Shown: positions 8,847 to 19,163, counted from the first letter of the stretch. The stretch: 30,074 nucleotides of DNA from Patescibacteria group bacterium UBA2023 (GCA_002335145.1 DDBV01000002.1:1-30074), one strand, 5' to 3'. A program made the numbers and translations. Notes: generated from the sequence alone by a model not told the origin.

Positions 8847-8880
8847 GTACGAAGGGAAGGAGAAGCCCTTCCGCTCGTAC
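8847..8880 (-). promoter_or_regulatory. Hairpin in the atpB-atpE spacer
   Basis: In the 65-base gap an outer pairing GTACGA/TCGTAC (8847-8852, 8875-8880) encloses AGGG/CCCT (8853-8856, 8866-8869) with a five-base bulge. Alternatively GAAGGG (8851-8856) pairs with CCCTTC (8866-8871). No T run follows, so it is not a standard terminator. It may affect mRNA stability or atpE translation (inference). Confidence 0.4.
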
Positions 8881-8887
8881 CCGCCCG

Positions 8888-9733
8888 CTAATGCGCGTGG
8901 GTGTCCTTCGCTTCCGAGAAGTAGATACTCGTGAGAATGAAGAAGATGAACGCCTGGACGAGAGCGACGAAGAGCTCGAAGAACCAAAACGGCAATACCG
9001 CGATCTGTCCAAACTGCACGGAGAGTAGCGAGAGCTTCCCGAGCAAGAACGCCATGACGCTGATGAGCACGACTCCCGCAAAAATATTTCCGAAGAGTCG
9101 AAACGAGAGGGATAGGAGCTTGGAAAACTCTCCCACCAAGTGGAGCCATCCAACGAAAACATTGATGCACCGCTCGGCGAGGTTGTGTCCCGAGAAATTG
9201 AAGAAGTATCCCTTGAGGTACTGGACTGGCCCCTTGTAGACGACCGCTACTACATGGGACAACAGGATGATGAGTACCGCCATGGCGAGCGTTGTATTGA
9301 GGTCGCTGTTGATAGGTCGTAGGTAGGTACCGAGCGAGTGATGTGCGGATACGAGCACGAGCCAGTCAAAAAAGAGGCTCGTGATATTGGCAAGCGCAAT
9401 GAGCAGGAAGAATCCTACGATCACGGGGAAAAATGCACGGGAGAACTTACGGTCGCGAATGAATCCGTCCACCATATCGTCAATCGCACGCAGGAGTGAG
9501 ATCCCCGTCTGTTTCACGCGCGGAAGCATCTCGGATCGCAGAGCGAAATTGAAGATTCCGATAGCGATGAACAACATCGCCATGAAAAGCCATGTCGAGA
9601 AAATCGTATTGGTAACAGGAACGCCCGCGATCTCCCAACCGGGAATCGCCTCACCCTGGAGGCCCGGCAGATGGATGGTACTCTCGTGGGAAGCCTCGGC
9701 GTGCGTATCGTGGGATGCGGCAGGTACAGCCAT
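8888..9733 (-). CDS. atpB: F-type ATP synthase subunit a
   Basis: 281 residues, ATG 9733 to TAG 8888-8890. Subunit a is the stator channel that passes protons to the c-ring. Several membrane helices are evident. The essential arginine is R212 in SLSFRLFGNIFAG, and the last helix has the usual FFELFVALVQAFIFFILTS with Glu and Gln facing the ring. The N-terminus is polar and His-rich (SHDTHAEASHES), as is the C-terminal DTHAH. It is the first gene of the operon; no atpI precedes it. A strong promoter lies about 40 bases upstream. No internal TGA. Confidence 0.96.
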   Translation of the reverse strand: MAVPAASHDTHAEASHESTIHLPGLQGEAIPGWEIAGVPVTNTIFSTWLFMAMLFIAIGIFNFALRSEMLPRVKQTGISLLRAIDDMVDGFIRDRKFSRAFFPVIVGFFLLIALANITSLFFDWLVLVSAHHSLGTYLRPINSDLNTTLAMAVLIILLSHVVAVVYKGPVQYLKGYFFNFSGHNLAERCINVFVGWLHLVGEFSKLLSLSFRLFGNIFAGVVLISVMAFLLGKLSLLSVQFGQIAVLPFWFFELFVALVQAFIFFILTSIYFSEAKDTHAH

Positions 9734-9770
9734 GGACGTGTTGCGCTCGTATGGGCTAGAAGACGGTCAG

Positions 9771-9798
9771 AGTATAGCGGGGAGACCAATAAAAGCAA
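9771..9798 (-). promoter_or_regulatory. Promoter of the ATP synthase operon
   Basis: On the minus strand TTGCTT (9798-9793), 16-base spacer, TATACT (9776-9771). This is a strong sigma-70-type match about 38 bases upstream of the atpB start. Confidence 0.75.
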
Positions 9799-9917
9799 GG
9801 CGAGATGAAAAATAAGTCCCATTCTTAAGAAAAGTGTCCGTCTCTCTTACTTCGTGTACCGGAAAGCTCGAAAGAAGACCAGAACAAGAACCGACTCGCG
9901 CTCACGAAATTTTCGGA

Positions 9918-9923
9918 TATACT
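9918..9923 (+). promoter_or_regulatory. Possible -10 element of dnaE
   Basis: TATACT lies 27 bases before the dnaE ATG at 9950. No good -35 is seen at the expected distance, so this is a tentative call. Confidence 0.4.
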
Positions 9924-9949
9924 CTCGGACGAAATACGATTCCAACCGC

Positions 9950-12900
9950 ATGACCGACTTCGTTCACCTCCGCGTCAAGAGCCACTATTCGTTCCTCTCG
10001 GGCCTCGGCAAGCCCGCGAAGTTCGTAGAGCGTGCCAAAGAACTGAGCATGTCTGGGGTTGCTCTTACGGACGCGGGAAATCTCTACGGATCATTCGAGT
10101 TCTACAAAGCATGTAGGGAAGCTGGAATCAAGCCAATCATCGGTGTCGAGTTCGCAGTCGCTGAGTCTGGCCGGACATCGCGTGATCGCAACCAGAACAT
10201 CTATCGGATACTCCTGCTCGCGCGGGACAACGAAGGATACCGCAATCTCATAGAGCTCGTCTCGGCATCGTATCTCACGGGATACTACTTCGAGCCACGG
10301 GTCGATTTCGATCTCCTCGAACAGTACGCGAGTGGGCTCATCTGCCTGACAGGTGGCATCCATGGCGAGATCCCACAGCACGTCATTACCGGACGAGACG
10401 AGGCATATATCCGTGAGCGGGTGCGGTATTACCAGAAACTCTACGGAGACGAGGGAGTCTATCTGGAGCTCCAAGAGCACCCCGACCGTCCGAATCAGGC
10501 CCGTGTGAACGATGCGCTCGTTTGATTCTCCAAGATATGGGGCGTGCGAACAGTCGCCACGAACGATGCACACTACCCCCGCCCGACCGATGCCGAGGCA
10601 CAGGACTTGCTCTCATGTATCGGTTCGGGGCGGTCACTCGAAGATCCGGATCGTGTCTCCATGATCGATGGGGATTATTCCATTCGCCCTGCAGAAGAGA
10701 TGGCCGAGCTCTTCGCGTATCATCCGGAGGCTCTCTCGTCTACGGTCGAAATCGCGAATAAGATCGACCTCGATATCCCCTACGGGCGCACGCTTATCCC
10801 CGTCTTCACACTGGAGGGTGAGGCAAAATCCGGATACGAGCAGTATCTCTCGCATCTCCCGTCCGGAGTGAAGCAGCTCGACAGCGAGGAATGGAACCTG
10901 CGAAATATCTGTATTCGCGGACTCGGATACCGCTATGGGATCGATCTCTCGGAGGAAGAAATAAACATCTGCATCCAGAAAAAGGATATCACCCCTCCAG
11001 ACAAAAAGCTCCAGCACATGTCGGTAGAGGAGCTCAATGCGCTCGCCGAGGCGTACTACACAGACGAGAAACATGCCCTGCTCGCGAATCGTGCTGAGCG
11101 AGACCGAGAGGTGGTACATCGACTGGAATACGAACTGACGGTCGTGGATCTCATGGGATTCAACGGATACTTTAATATTGTCTCGGACTTCATCAGCTTT
11201 GCCAAGAAAGAATGAATCCCCGTCGGCCCGGGCCGTGGATCGGCAGCCGGCGCGATCCTCGCCTATCTCTCGGGTATCACCGACCTCGATCCGCTGCGGT
11301 ATGGCCTGCTGTTCGAGCGATTCCTGAATCCCGCCCGTATCAGCATGCCGGATATCGACGTGGACTTCTCGGACGAGGGACGCGAACGAGTCTTCGAGTA
11401 CGTGAAGGCGAAATACGGCGACGACCACGTAGCACAAATTTGTACATTCGGAACCATGGCAGCCCGTGCTGCCGTGAAAGACGTGGGGAAGGCACTCGGG
11501 ATACCATTCTCGGAGATGAACGCTCTCGCGAAGAAAATGCCCTCCAAACCCGGAACCAAGATCAAGGGGGCACTCGAAGAATCGGTGGAATTCAAGCAGG
11601 CCTACGACAGCGACCCTCGCTACCGCAAGGTGGTGGATAGCGCGATGAAACTCGAAGGATCGGTTCGTCAGCTCGGAGTCCATGCCTGTGCCGTCATCAT
11701 CGCGCCGGAGCCGATGACGAATTTTTGTGCACTCCAGCACCCGCCAAAGGACGACAAAGCGATTGTCACGCAGCTTTCGCAGTACCCGATCGAAGACCTC
11801 GGACTCCTCAAGATGGACTTCCTGGGACTCCGAAATCTCACCATCATCGACCGGTGCCTGCGGATCGTGCGCGATCGTCACGGGCAGGAGATCGACATGC
11901 TCAAGATCGACTACGAAGATCCCAAGGTCTTTCGTGTCTTCGCCGAAGGGGATACCACCTGAGTATTCCAGTTCGAGTCGGCGGGTATGCGCAAATATCT
12001 GAAGGAGCTGAAGCCCAACGTCTTCGAGGATATCATCGTCATGGCATCCCTCTACCGTCCGGGGCCGATGCTCTATATCCCCACATACATCAATCGCAAA
12101 CACGGTCGGGAAAAGGTCTCATTCCCCCATTCATCGCTCGAGGCGATTCTCAAACCGACACAAGGAATTGCCGTCTACCAGGAGCAGATCATGCAGCTCG
12201 TCCAGGCATTCGCGGGATTCTCACTGGGAGAGGCCGATATCCTGCGACGTGCAATCGGAAAGAAAAAGATCGATCTGCTGATGGAGCAAAAGGAAAAATT
12301 CATCGCGGCAGCACTCACACAGGGGCACAAGAGAGAACTCGCCAAGTATATCTTCGAGGACATTATCGAGCCGTTCGCGGGATACGGATTCAATAAGTCG
12401 CACGCTGCCTGCTACTCCATGATCGCGTACCAGACCGCATATCTGAAAGCGTACCACCTGACAGAGTTCATGACCGCACTCATGGTCTCGGACGAGGATG
12501 ACACCGATCGTATCACGATGGAAATCAACGAGTGCAAAGCTCACGGCATAGAAATCCTCCCGCCGGATATCAACGAGTCCCGTCGCCACTTCACCTACAT
12601 CGATGCGGGCAATATCCGATTCGGCCTCAAAGCGATCAAGGGTCTGGGAGACAGCCCCATAGACGCGATCATAGAAGGGCGGAAACAGCAACCGTACAAG
12701 AGCGTCTCGGACGTGATCGAGCGGACGAACTCGGACGTGGTGAATAAAAAATCACTCGAAGCACTCACGCTCTCGGGTGCGATGGATGCTATCGCGGAGC
12801 GAGCGCAGCTGCTCGCATCGATCCCGAAGATCACCGCCTACTCGCGCGAAGAAGCGAGGAAATCCGAATCGAGCCAGATCGGGCTCTTCGATACGTCTGT

Positions 12901-13903
12901 CGATCATTCCCATCACCGGTTCGAGCTCGAAAAAGCTCCACCCATGAGCTTCGAGGAAATCCTCCTGAGCGAACGGCAGGTCATCGGATACTCCGTCTCG
13001 GGCCATGGATTCGATGGACTCAAGAGCTACCTCTGGAATAAGACCCTCGGAAAAGAGCACTTGCGCGAATTTCAGAAATCGCTCACGGAAACCCGCCTGA
13101 TTATGCAGCAGGAGGCTCTGGCCGAACAGACGATGGAAACGTCCGAAGCATCGGATACTGCCGATGAAGGCGATGTGATAACCCCACAGACATCCGCGAT
13201 GCCCGCACCCGAACCGAGGGATACTGAGCCGGAAGTGTCGGAGGAACCAATGGAAAGCGAAACCAGGACCGCAAAAAAAGCTGAACGCGAACCACCGAAG
13301 AAAGTCCGACTCTACGGACTGGTGTCGGAGATTCGCACGATCCAGACCAAGAGCGGCAAGATGATGATGGTCGCGACGTGTGACAGCGTGGATTTCCGGT
13401 TCTCCATCGTCATCTTCCCAAAGGACTACGAGAAATACTCTCGCGCGATCGTGGCAGACTCGGTGGTGATGGTCGATGGCAATGCCCGACTCGATGAGCG
13501 AAGCGGTGAGATATCGGTCATGCCGAGTAACATGCGTACCACGTCTCTGGCGGCATTCCGCAAGCATGTAATGGAATCCGGACAGTACCGCCCAAGCGAG
13601 AAGATTCGGGTCCGCCCAAACCTGGAGGATGTCGATTTCGGGTTCGGTTCGGCAGCCACGGTATCCACACCGAATATGCCAGTAGAAAAACCCGAGACAA
13701 GCCCGTCTTTACAAGAACACGTTATTCCCATACCACACGGCGCAACAAAGGATGACCTCGTGGCACTCAAACAGTTCCTCCTCACACTCCCCGCAGGAGA
13801 GATCGCGGTGTATATTGATATCAAGGGAAAGAAAATCGATACGAAGATTCGGGTGGCGGATACGACATCCGTAGAAATATGGAGACGGGGGAATATTGGA
13901 TAG
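9950..13903 (+). CDS. dnaE: DNA polymerase III alpha subunit
   Basis: 1317 residues, ATG 9950 to TAG 13901-13903. It is the replicative DNA polymerase. An N-terminal PHP domain (HLRVKSHYSFLSG) is followed by the C-family polymerase core with PDIDVDF near residue 467, the helix-hairpin-helix stretch FGLKAIKGLG, and an OB-fold (VRLYGLVSEIRTIQTKSGK). Three TGA codons are read as glycine: 10523-10525, 11213-11215 (GIPVGPGRGSAAG) and 11960-11962 (DTTGVFQFES); the last two are invariant family glycines. A long acidic, probably disordered linker (from ETSEASDTADEG) precedes the OB-fold. The PHP motif departs from the usual HVHSEYS, so its nuclease may be inactive. A terminator follows. Confidence 0.97.
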
Positions 13904-13910
13904 GGCACAC

Positions 13911-13942
13911 ATGAAAAGGCCGATTTTCATCGGCCTTTTCAT
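13911..13942 (+). terminator. Terminator-like hairpin after dnaE
   Basis: A perfect 14-bp stem (13911-13924 with 13929-13942) with a 4-base loop starts 7 bases after the dnaE stop. The T run (CCTTTTC) is inside the stem, not after it. It also lies just downstream of the convergent gene ending at 13973 and may serve both strands. Confidence 0.75.
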
Positions 13943-13972
13943 GATTCGATCTTATTTTCATCAACGAAACAG

Positions 13973-14503
13973 CTATATTCGGAGCACGCAAGGTTTTACG
14001 AAGTCAGGGTATCATGCCGACTGATCGCACGGCTCGTATGTTATCGTCATGGGCATAAATCCATTCTGAAAATAGATCTCTATTATAGAATACATGTTCC
14101 TGATATCTTCGGGGGATCGAGTTCATTCCGCGACCGCTCGCAAAAATGACAACACAAGAAAAAACGTAGCATTCTCTAAGCTTGCAAATACCTGTGCAAT
14201 GTTAGGATCACATCGTATGACAGCAGGATCCATGGTATCGGGATCGATTTCTACCATAGGAATTGTAACACCGACCAACGATCTTCTCTTCTCTTCAGAA
14301 AATACGAGACTATCCTTTGGAGTCATGAGGAATGTCACTCCGGGCATGTTTTGCGAAAGGAATTTATCAACAGATGAAGCAAAAACTCATCGCCGAAGAG
14401 CACCATTGATATTCTGTGCGCGAGGATATGCGTTGAGCAATTGCGGATCAATCGGGTCCAGGAGAGGGCCTACATGGAAAACGGAAAAGTCTGTGGTACT
14501 CAT
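13973..14503 (-). CDS. Unknown protein read only with UGA as glycine
   Basis: 176 residues, ATG 14503 to TAG 13973-13975. Three TGA codons (14387-14389, 14123-14125, 14012-14014; residues 39, 127 and 164) are read as glycine. Under the standard code only a 74-residue fragment appears. The sequence looks soluble and mixed alpha/beta, with two cysteines near the end (YEPCDQS, KPCVLRI) and one in the middle (IRCDPN). No signal peptide or family is recognised. The start is supported by a good promoter (TTGACA-16-TATAAG) about 26 bases upstream. It diverges from the DEAD-box helicase and converges on dnaE. Local base composition is more AT-rich than neighbours, which may indicate a foreign or fast-evolving gene. 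Confidence 0.75.
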
Positions 14504-14528
14504 AGAGAAGCATTATTAAATAATAATG

Positions 14529-14556
14529 CTTATATTTAGATAAGATCTATTGTCAA
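14529..14556 (-). promoter_or_regulatory. Promoter of the 13973-14503 gene
   Basis: On the minus strand a perfect TTGACA (14556-14551), 16-base spacer and TATAAG (14534-14529). A GCATTATT/AATAATGC inverted repeat (14510-14517, 14522-14529) abuts the -10 and lies over the likely transcription start. Confidence 0.7.
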
Positions 14557-14561
14557 TAGAT
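14545..14561. promoter_or_regulatory. Dyad over two opposed -35 elements (possible operator)
   Basis: Perfect 7-bp inverted repeat ATCTATT-GTC-AATAGAT. Its centre lies on TTGTCAA, which contains the minus-strand TTGACA and the plus-strand TTGTCA (14550-14555). A protein bound here would cover both promoters. Confidence 0.45.
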
Positions 14562-14579
14562 AATGTTATTCTGTATACA
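14550..14579 (+). promoter_or_regulatory. Distal plus-strand promoter toward the helicase
   Basis: TTGTCA (14550-14555), 18-base spacer, TATACA (14574-14579). Transcription from here would give a leader of about 135 bases before the helicase start. Confidence 0.5.
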
Positions 14580-14664
14580 GAGCATGTGAGCATCTCGTTA
14601 ATTTTATGATTTATCTAGGGTGGCGATACTTTCAAAAATATCTTTTGATGCTCTAAACTTCGCC

Positions 14665-14692
14665 TTGGATTTTTTAGATTTTCCTTTATACT
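14665..14692 (+). promoter_or_regulatory. Proximal promoter of the DEAD-box helicase
   Basis: TTGGAT (14665-14670), 16-base spacer, TATACT (14687-14692). It lies 28 bases before the TTG start at 14721, the same arrangement seen at other genes in the window. Confidence 0.65.
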
Positions 14693-14720
14693 TGTCGCTC
14701 GTTTTTTCAATTTCACTCTC

Positions 14721-16025
<1,305 letters not shown>

Positions 16026-16032
16026 CGCACAT

Positions 16033-16062
16033 AAAAAAAACGGCCATAGCCGTTTTTTTTTT
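16033..16062. terminator. Bidirectional terminator between helicase and convergent gene
   Basis: CGGC-CATA-GCCG (16041-16052) flanked by eight A's on the left and about ten T's on the right, so transcripts from either side end in a U run. It serves the helicase (stop 16025) and the minus-strand gene ending at 16061. Confidence 0.9.
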
Positions 16063-16813
16063 ATTCGGACAACCCCTCGGACTGAGCACGATTCGCTGCA
16101 GCCTCGAGATCTTCGAGACGGGCCCATCGTGCCCTGACCCGCTCCACTTCTCCTGGCACCGGCTCATTTCCTGGGAAAAACCCCCGCTCACCGTAATCAG
16201 GGGGAAACTGTTTCACGAACGATCTCAAGGGCAAGCAATCAATATTGCGTAGGATCTCTCAGATACTCCCTGCAGTGAAGCGGGAAACTTGAGAAACATA
16301 TCCGTTCGAGAGTGGGATCAGCTGGAGACTGTCTTCATGTATCACGACACTCTCTCGGTCTCTTTGAATGTGTCGAACAAATGTCTTGCAGACGGAAACG
16401 CGCAATCAGCCGGACGAGGTGAGAGCACGAAGATACGCGACACAGAGACGCTTCTCGGCATTTTCGATTCTCATTGAGTCCCTCGATTGCACATCATTCA
16501 CGATTTGCGTAATGGCATCATGACGATGGGAGGCCTCAGGATCCTCGAGACCCTCCCCCCTACCAACCGGAAAAACATAGTCACCGTTCATGCTCTCGGC
16601 AGCCGAAACGATCAATTCTGCAATTCTCGCCGGAGAAAAGACAGCATCCTCCGATCCTTTGAGTGTCCATTGCTGCTTTTGGAATCTTGTAAGCACATCG
16701 AAAAGCTCGGAGAGCGTCTCGTATCAATGCGGATCAAACACTATTCCAGCTCCATTACTCGCTTCTCGGGTCGGATCGAACTCGCCCAGCCCCCCTCTTG
16801 CTCCTGTCGCCAT
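16061..16813 (-). CDS. Unknown protein read only with UGA as glycine
   Basis: 250 residues, ATG 16813 to TAA 16061-16063. Three TGA codons (16724-16726, 16406-16408, 16259-16261) become glycine; under the standard code the gene falls into short pieces. The N-terminus is glycine-rich (MATGARGGLGEFDP), the rest mixed and soluble, with a charged C-terminal helix (EVERVRARWARLEDLEAAAN). No signal peptide, membrane segment or known motif seen. The frame is open further upstream (toward 17017), but that would overlap the divergent DHFR-like gene, so 16813 is preferred. The stop abuts a terminator, which supports a real transcription unit. No family recognised. Confidence 0.72.
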
Positions 16814-16828
16814 ACGATGTATGGATAG

Positions 16829-16858
16829 GTAATATGGGGCGAGAATACGCAGATGCAA
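16829..16858 (-). promoter_or_regulatory. Possible promoter of the 16061-16813 gene
   Basis: On the minus strand TTGCAT (16858-16853), 18-base spacer, TATTAC (16834-16829), 15 bases before the ATG. The match is moderate. Confidence 0.4.
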
Positions 16859-16960
16859 GAAAAAGGCAAGTTTCTGGCGTCTGTTCGCTCGATTCTCTTG
16901 TCTCCTTCTTGTGAAAGACCTCGTACTGCGTATCATTGGTCGCCAATACCTTCGTGCTTT

Positions 16961-16969
16961 TGGTACAAT
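16961..16969 (+). promoter_or_regulatory. Extended -10 promoter of the DHFR-like gene
   Basis: TGG-TACAAT is an extended -10 (TGn plus hexamer) ending only 4 bases before the ATG at 16974. The transcript would start at or beside the start codon, so it would be leaderless. No good -35 seen. Confidence 0.45.
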
Positions 16970-16973
16970 ACCC

Positions 16974-17489
16974 ATGCGAACCATCCTCTTTCTCGCTTCG
17001 TCTATCAATTGATACATCGCCCGGGAAAACCACGAAGCCCCCTGGTCACAGGAAGTGTGGCGGTACTACTGTGAACGGGTGAGAGAGATGAAGAATATGA
17101 TCGTCGGACGGACGACCTATGATCTCATGAGGTCGAGCGGAGAGTTTGATACTCTCGGCGACCCTTTTACCGTGGTACTCACGTGACGTCCGATTCCGGA
17201 TATGCCGCCAAATCATGTGGCCGTGCGATCCTGCGAGGAAGCACTGGCGACAATCCTGTCGGGGGGATTCCAAGAAGCAATCATCGCGTGAGGATCAACC
17301 ATCAATACCGGATTCTTGGAGCGCAATCTCATAGACGAGATCCATCTCGATCTCGAGCCGATCGTACTCGGCGCATGAGTGCCAATGATATGGGCGACAG
17401 AATACGAAACACGCCTTTCTCTCCTCTCTTGTCAGACTGTGGGAGACGGTATTGTCCGACTCCGGTATGCGGTATGTCGAGATCGATAG
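16974..17489 (+). CDS. Dihydrofolate reductase / RibD C-terminal domain family protein
   Basis: 171 residues, ATG 16974 to TAG 17487-17489, with four TGA codons as glycine (17010-17012, 17184-17186, 17289-17291, 17376-17378). The fold is evident from the opening ILFLASSINGYIA (family: S-DGxIA), MIVGRTTYDLM (nucleotide-binding GRxTY), VVLTGRP, IIAGGSTINTGFLE and DEIHLDLEPIVLGAGVPM. All four TGA sites fall on expected glycines in these motifs, making this gene one of the best proofs of the code. It would reduce a pterin or flavin-precursor substrate with NADPH; whether it makes tetrahydrofolate cannot be told, and RibD_C-type proteins often do not. It stands alone, without thyA or rib genes. 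Confidence 0.9.
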
Positions 17490-17588
17490 ACACTCTCGCA
17501 AAGTCACCTCTCCAAGTAATACTCACGCCTGCTTCCTTTGGTACAATAGCCGACCTGGACAGAACAACATCCGTCCGATAGGGAATAT

Positions 17589-17918
17589 CTAGAGCAGGTC
17601 GAGATCTGCGAGCGGATCGGAAGCAGCGTTTTCATTTCGTTCCTGCAGCTCGCGCAAGCGAGAAGCATACTGTCACATAGCTCGACGGAGAGCAAATGCA
17701 TCCCGCTGGTAAATCTTGGCAAGCTCTCCGAGAAAGGCACGTCTCTGTGATTCAGAGTACGATTCCAGGACAGAGACTACGCGGGAAAAAAAAGCATGGA
17801 ACCCTTCGACTTCCGAGTCATCGAACGTCTGGATATTAGAAAGCACGGTTCCGATACCGAGATATTCGTGTTCGGCATCGATGCGCCTGAGATCGGCAAC
17901 GAGATTTTCACGGTTCAT
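17589..17918 (-). CDS. Small helical protein of unknown function
   Basis: 109 residues, ATG 17918 to TAG 17589-17591, with one TGA as glycine at 17673-17675. Helical and charged, no signal peptide, membrane segment or cysteine. Central stretch RRAFLGELAKIYQRDAFALR is typical of helical bundles. It lies 67 bases downstream of the 184-residue gene on the same strand and probably shares its promoter. No family recognised. It converges on the DHFR-like gene, with a 99-base gap that holds no clear terminator. Confidence 0.7.
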
Positions 17919-17985
17919 TTGTACTCAATGAGATATACGAAGAGTGTGAGACTCGATGTATCAAGTTCTTGGCCTGATAAGATCA

Positions 17986-18540
17986 CTATCCGCGACTTTC
18001 TTCGGAAGTGGGCGAGGTATCGGGGGAAGATTCATCTTCATCCAGATCCAGATTTATGCCGATTTCCCCGGCACGCTCCCGTCTCCGTGCCTCCAAAGTC
18101 GCATTTGGTACACGACTTGAGATACACATGCTGTTGACATTGGCAGAGACGAACTCGGCGAATTTGACCGGATCTTGCCTCGCCGTTTCAAGATTTGCAA
18201 GCACATTACTGACCATCTCTTTGAATTTCGTAGGATTCTTGATGTCTGCCGTGAGCTGTCTTGCGCCATCGGGGCCGAGAGTGATCCGGAGCATCGCCTG
18301 CGTACTCGGATCGAGCCAAAACCTCTTATCCATACGCTGACCTGCTTCGGAATTCTGTTGCGCGCGGAAAGCATTGAGCCGATTCTGCAATGGACCCTCG
18401 CCCGTAGCAAATTCCATCATATCGCTCATACATGCCATGTAGTTGGCAAGTGCTTCCTTTGTTTCGGCTCGCAACTGTGCATCGTCTTTCTTGGGCGCCT
18501 CTTGGGGGGCGGTTTGCAGAGCTTCAAGTTTCGGGTTCAT
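17986..18540 (-). CDS. Unknown acidic-tailed protein
   Basis: 184 residues, ATG 18540 to TAG 17986-17988, no internal TGA. The N-terminus is charged and helical (EALQTAPQEAPKKDDAQLRA), followed by a helical middle region and an acidic Ser-rich tail (DLDEDESSPDTSPTSEESRG) likely disordered. Two cysteines (YMACMSD and SMCISS). No signal peptide or membrane segment. It is led by one of the best promoters in the window and followed by the 109-residue gene. No family recognised. Confidence 0.78.
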   Translation of the reverse strand: MNPKLEALQTAPQEAPKKDDAQLRAETKEALANYMACMSDMMEFATGEGPLQNRLNAFRAQQNSEAGQRMDKRFWLDPSTQAMLRITLGPDGARQLTADIKNPTKFKEMVSNVLANLETARQDPVKFAEFVSANVNSMCISSRVPNATLEARRRERAGEIGINLDLDEDESSPDTSPTSEESRG

Positions 18541-18570
18541 GGCACCGGATATAATATTTATCAGGACAAT

Positions 18571-18599
18571 ATACTAGCACATAGAACAGAGAACGTCAA
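18571..18599 (-). promoter_or_regulatory. Promoter of the 17986-18540 gene
   Basis: On the minus strand TTGACG (18599-18594), 17-base spacer, TAGTAT (18576-18571). It lies directly after the terminator of the RRM gene, about 30 bases before the ATG. Confidence 0.7.
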
Positions 18600-18600
18600 A

Positions 18601-18631
18601 AAAACACCCTCCGGTGCGGGAAGGGTGTTTT
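18601..18631 (-). terminator. Terminator of the RRM protein gene
   Basis: Stem AAAACACCCT/AGGGTGTTTT (18601-18610, 18622-18631) with an 11-base loop; A and T runs extend beyond both arms. It starts 14 bases after the RRM stop on the minus strand. Confidence 0.88.
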
Positions 18632-18645
18632 TTGTGGGAGAGGGA

Positions 18646-18987
18646 TTACCCCTCGTACCCGAAGTCGTCCTGGCGCGGAGCGAACTCGCGGCGAGGTCGG
18701 TCTCCGAACGGACGGCGAGGTCCGCGATCACCACGCGGCTCGGGCGGGCGAGCCTCATTGACGATGATCTGGCGGCGTCCGAGAGTTGCGTTGTGCATCT
18801 CTTCGATCGCGCGGTCGGCATCGGCATCGTTCACGAACGTAACGAATCCGAATCCCTTGGATCGACCGGTCTCGCGGTCGAAGATGACGACGGCGTCCTC
18901 AAGCTCTCCGAATACGGAGAAAGCGGCGGAAAGCTCCTCGGTGGTGGTATTCCAATCGAGACTTCCGATAAACAGTTTCTTAGCCAT
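18646..18987 (-). CDS. RRM-type RNA-binding protein with Arg/Gly-rich tail
   Basis: 113 residues, ATG 18987 to TAA 18646-18648. A single RNA recognition motif fills residues 1-80: RNP2 is KLFIGSL and RNP1 is KGFGFVTF, both with the RNA-stacking aromatics. The tail (RPPEPRGDRGPRRPFGDRPR) is rich in Arg, Pro and Gly. Small proteins of this layout occur in cyanobacteria and many other bacteria, often linked to cold shock or RNA chaperoning. The start at 18987 gives the normal MAKKLFIG opening; the in-frame extension to 19062 does not resemble the family. It has its own terminator. No internal TGA. Confidence 0.94.
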   Translation of the reverse strand: MAKKLFIGSLDWNTTTEELSAAFSVFGELEDAVVIFDRETGRSKGFGFVTFVNDADADRAIEEMHNATLGRRQIIVNEARPPEPRGDRGPRRPFGDRPRREFAPRQDDFGYEG

Positions 18988-19163
18988 GGTGGCCCTGGAG
19001 TAGAAAATAGTACATGCAACTCTCTCGTTCTTACCCAGGGGAGATAGGACGCACCATCCCACCGCACCGTGTCACAAACTTCGAGACTTACGCGCATAAT
19101 CTACATGAAAGACTACGAAAAGCAAGACTTTGTGACGGAAAAACGCCGCCTTTTGCACCAGGA

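Noticed and set aside
10634..12103. Long open frame antisense to dnaE
   Set aside because: It lies wholly across conserved dnaE sequence, has no recognisable motif, and its composition is what a mirrored frame would give.
9950..13903. dnaE as a pseudogene with three nonsense mutations
   Set aside because: The frame never shifts, the TGA sites are invariant glycines, and many other genes show the same pattern. Recoding explains all of them at once.
14606..14656. 16-residue leader-peptide-like frame upstream of the helicase
   Set aside because: Too short to support, with no ribosome-binding site or regulatory codon run.
17540..17549. TGGTACAAT extended -10 in the gap after the DHFR-like gene
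   Set aside because: No plus-strand gene follows, and no RNA-like structure was seen downstream; probably chance.
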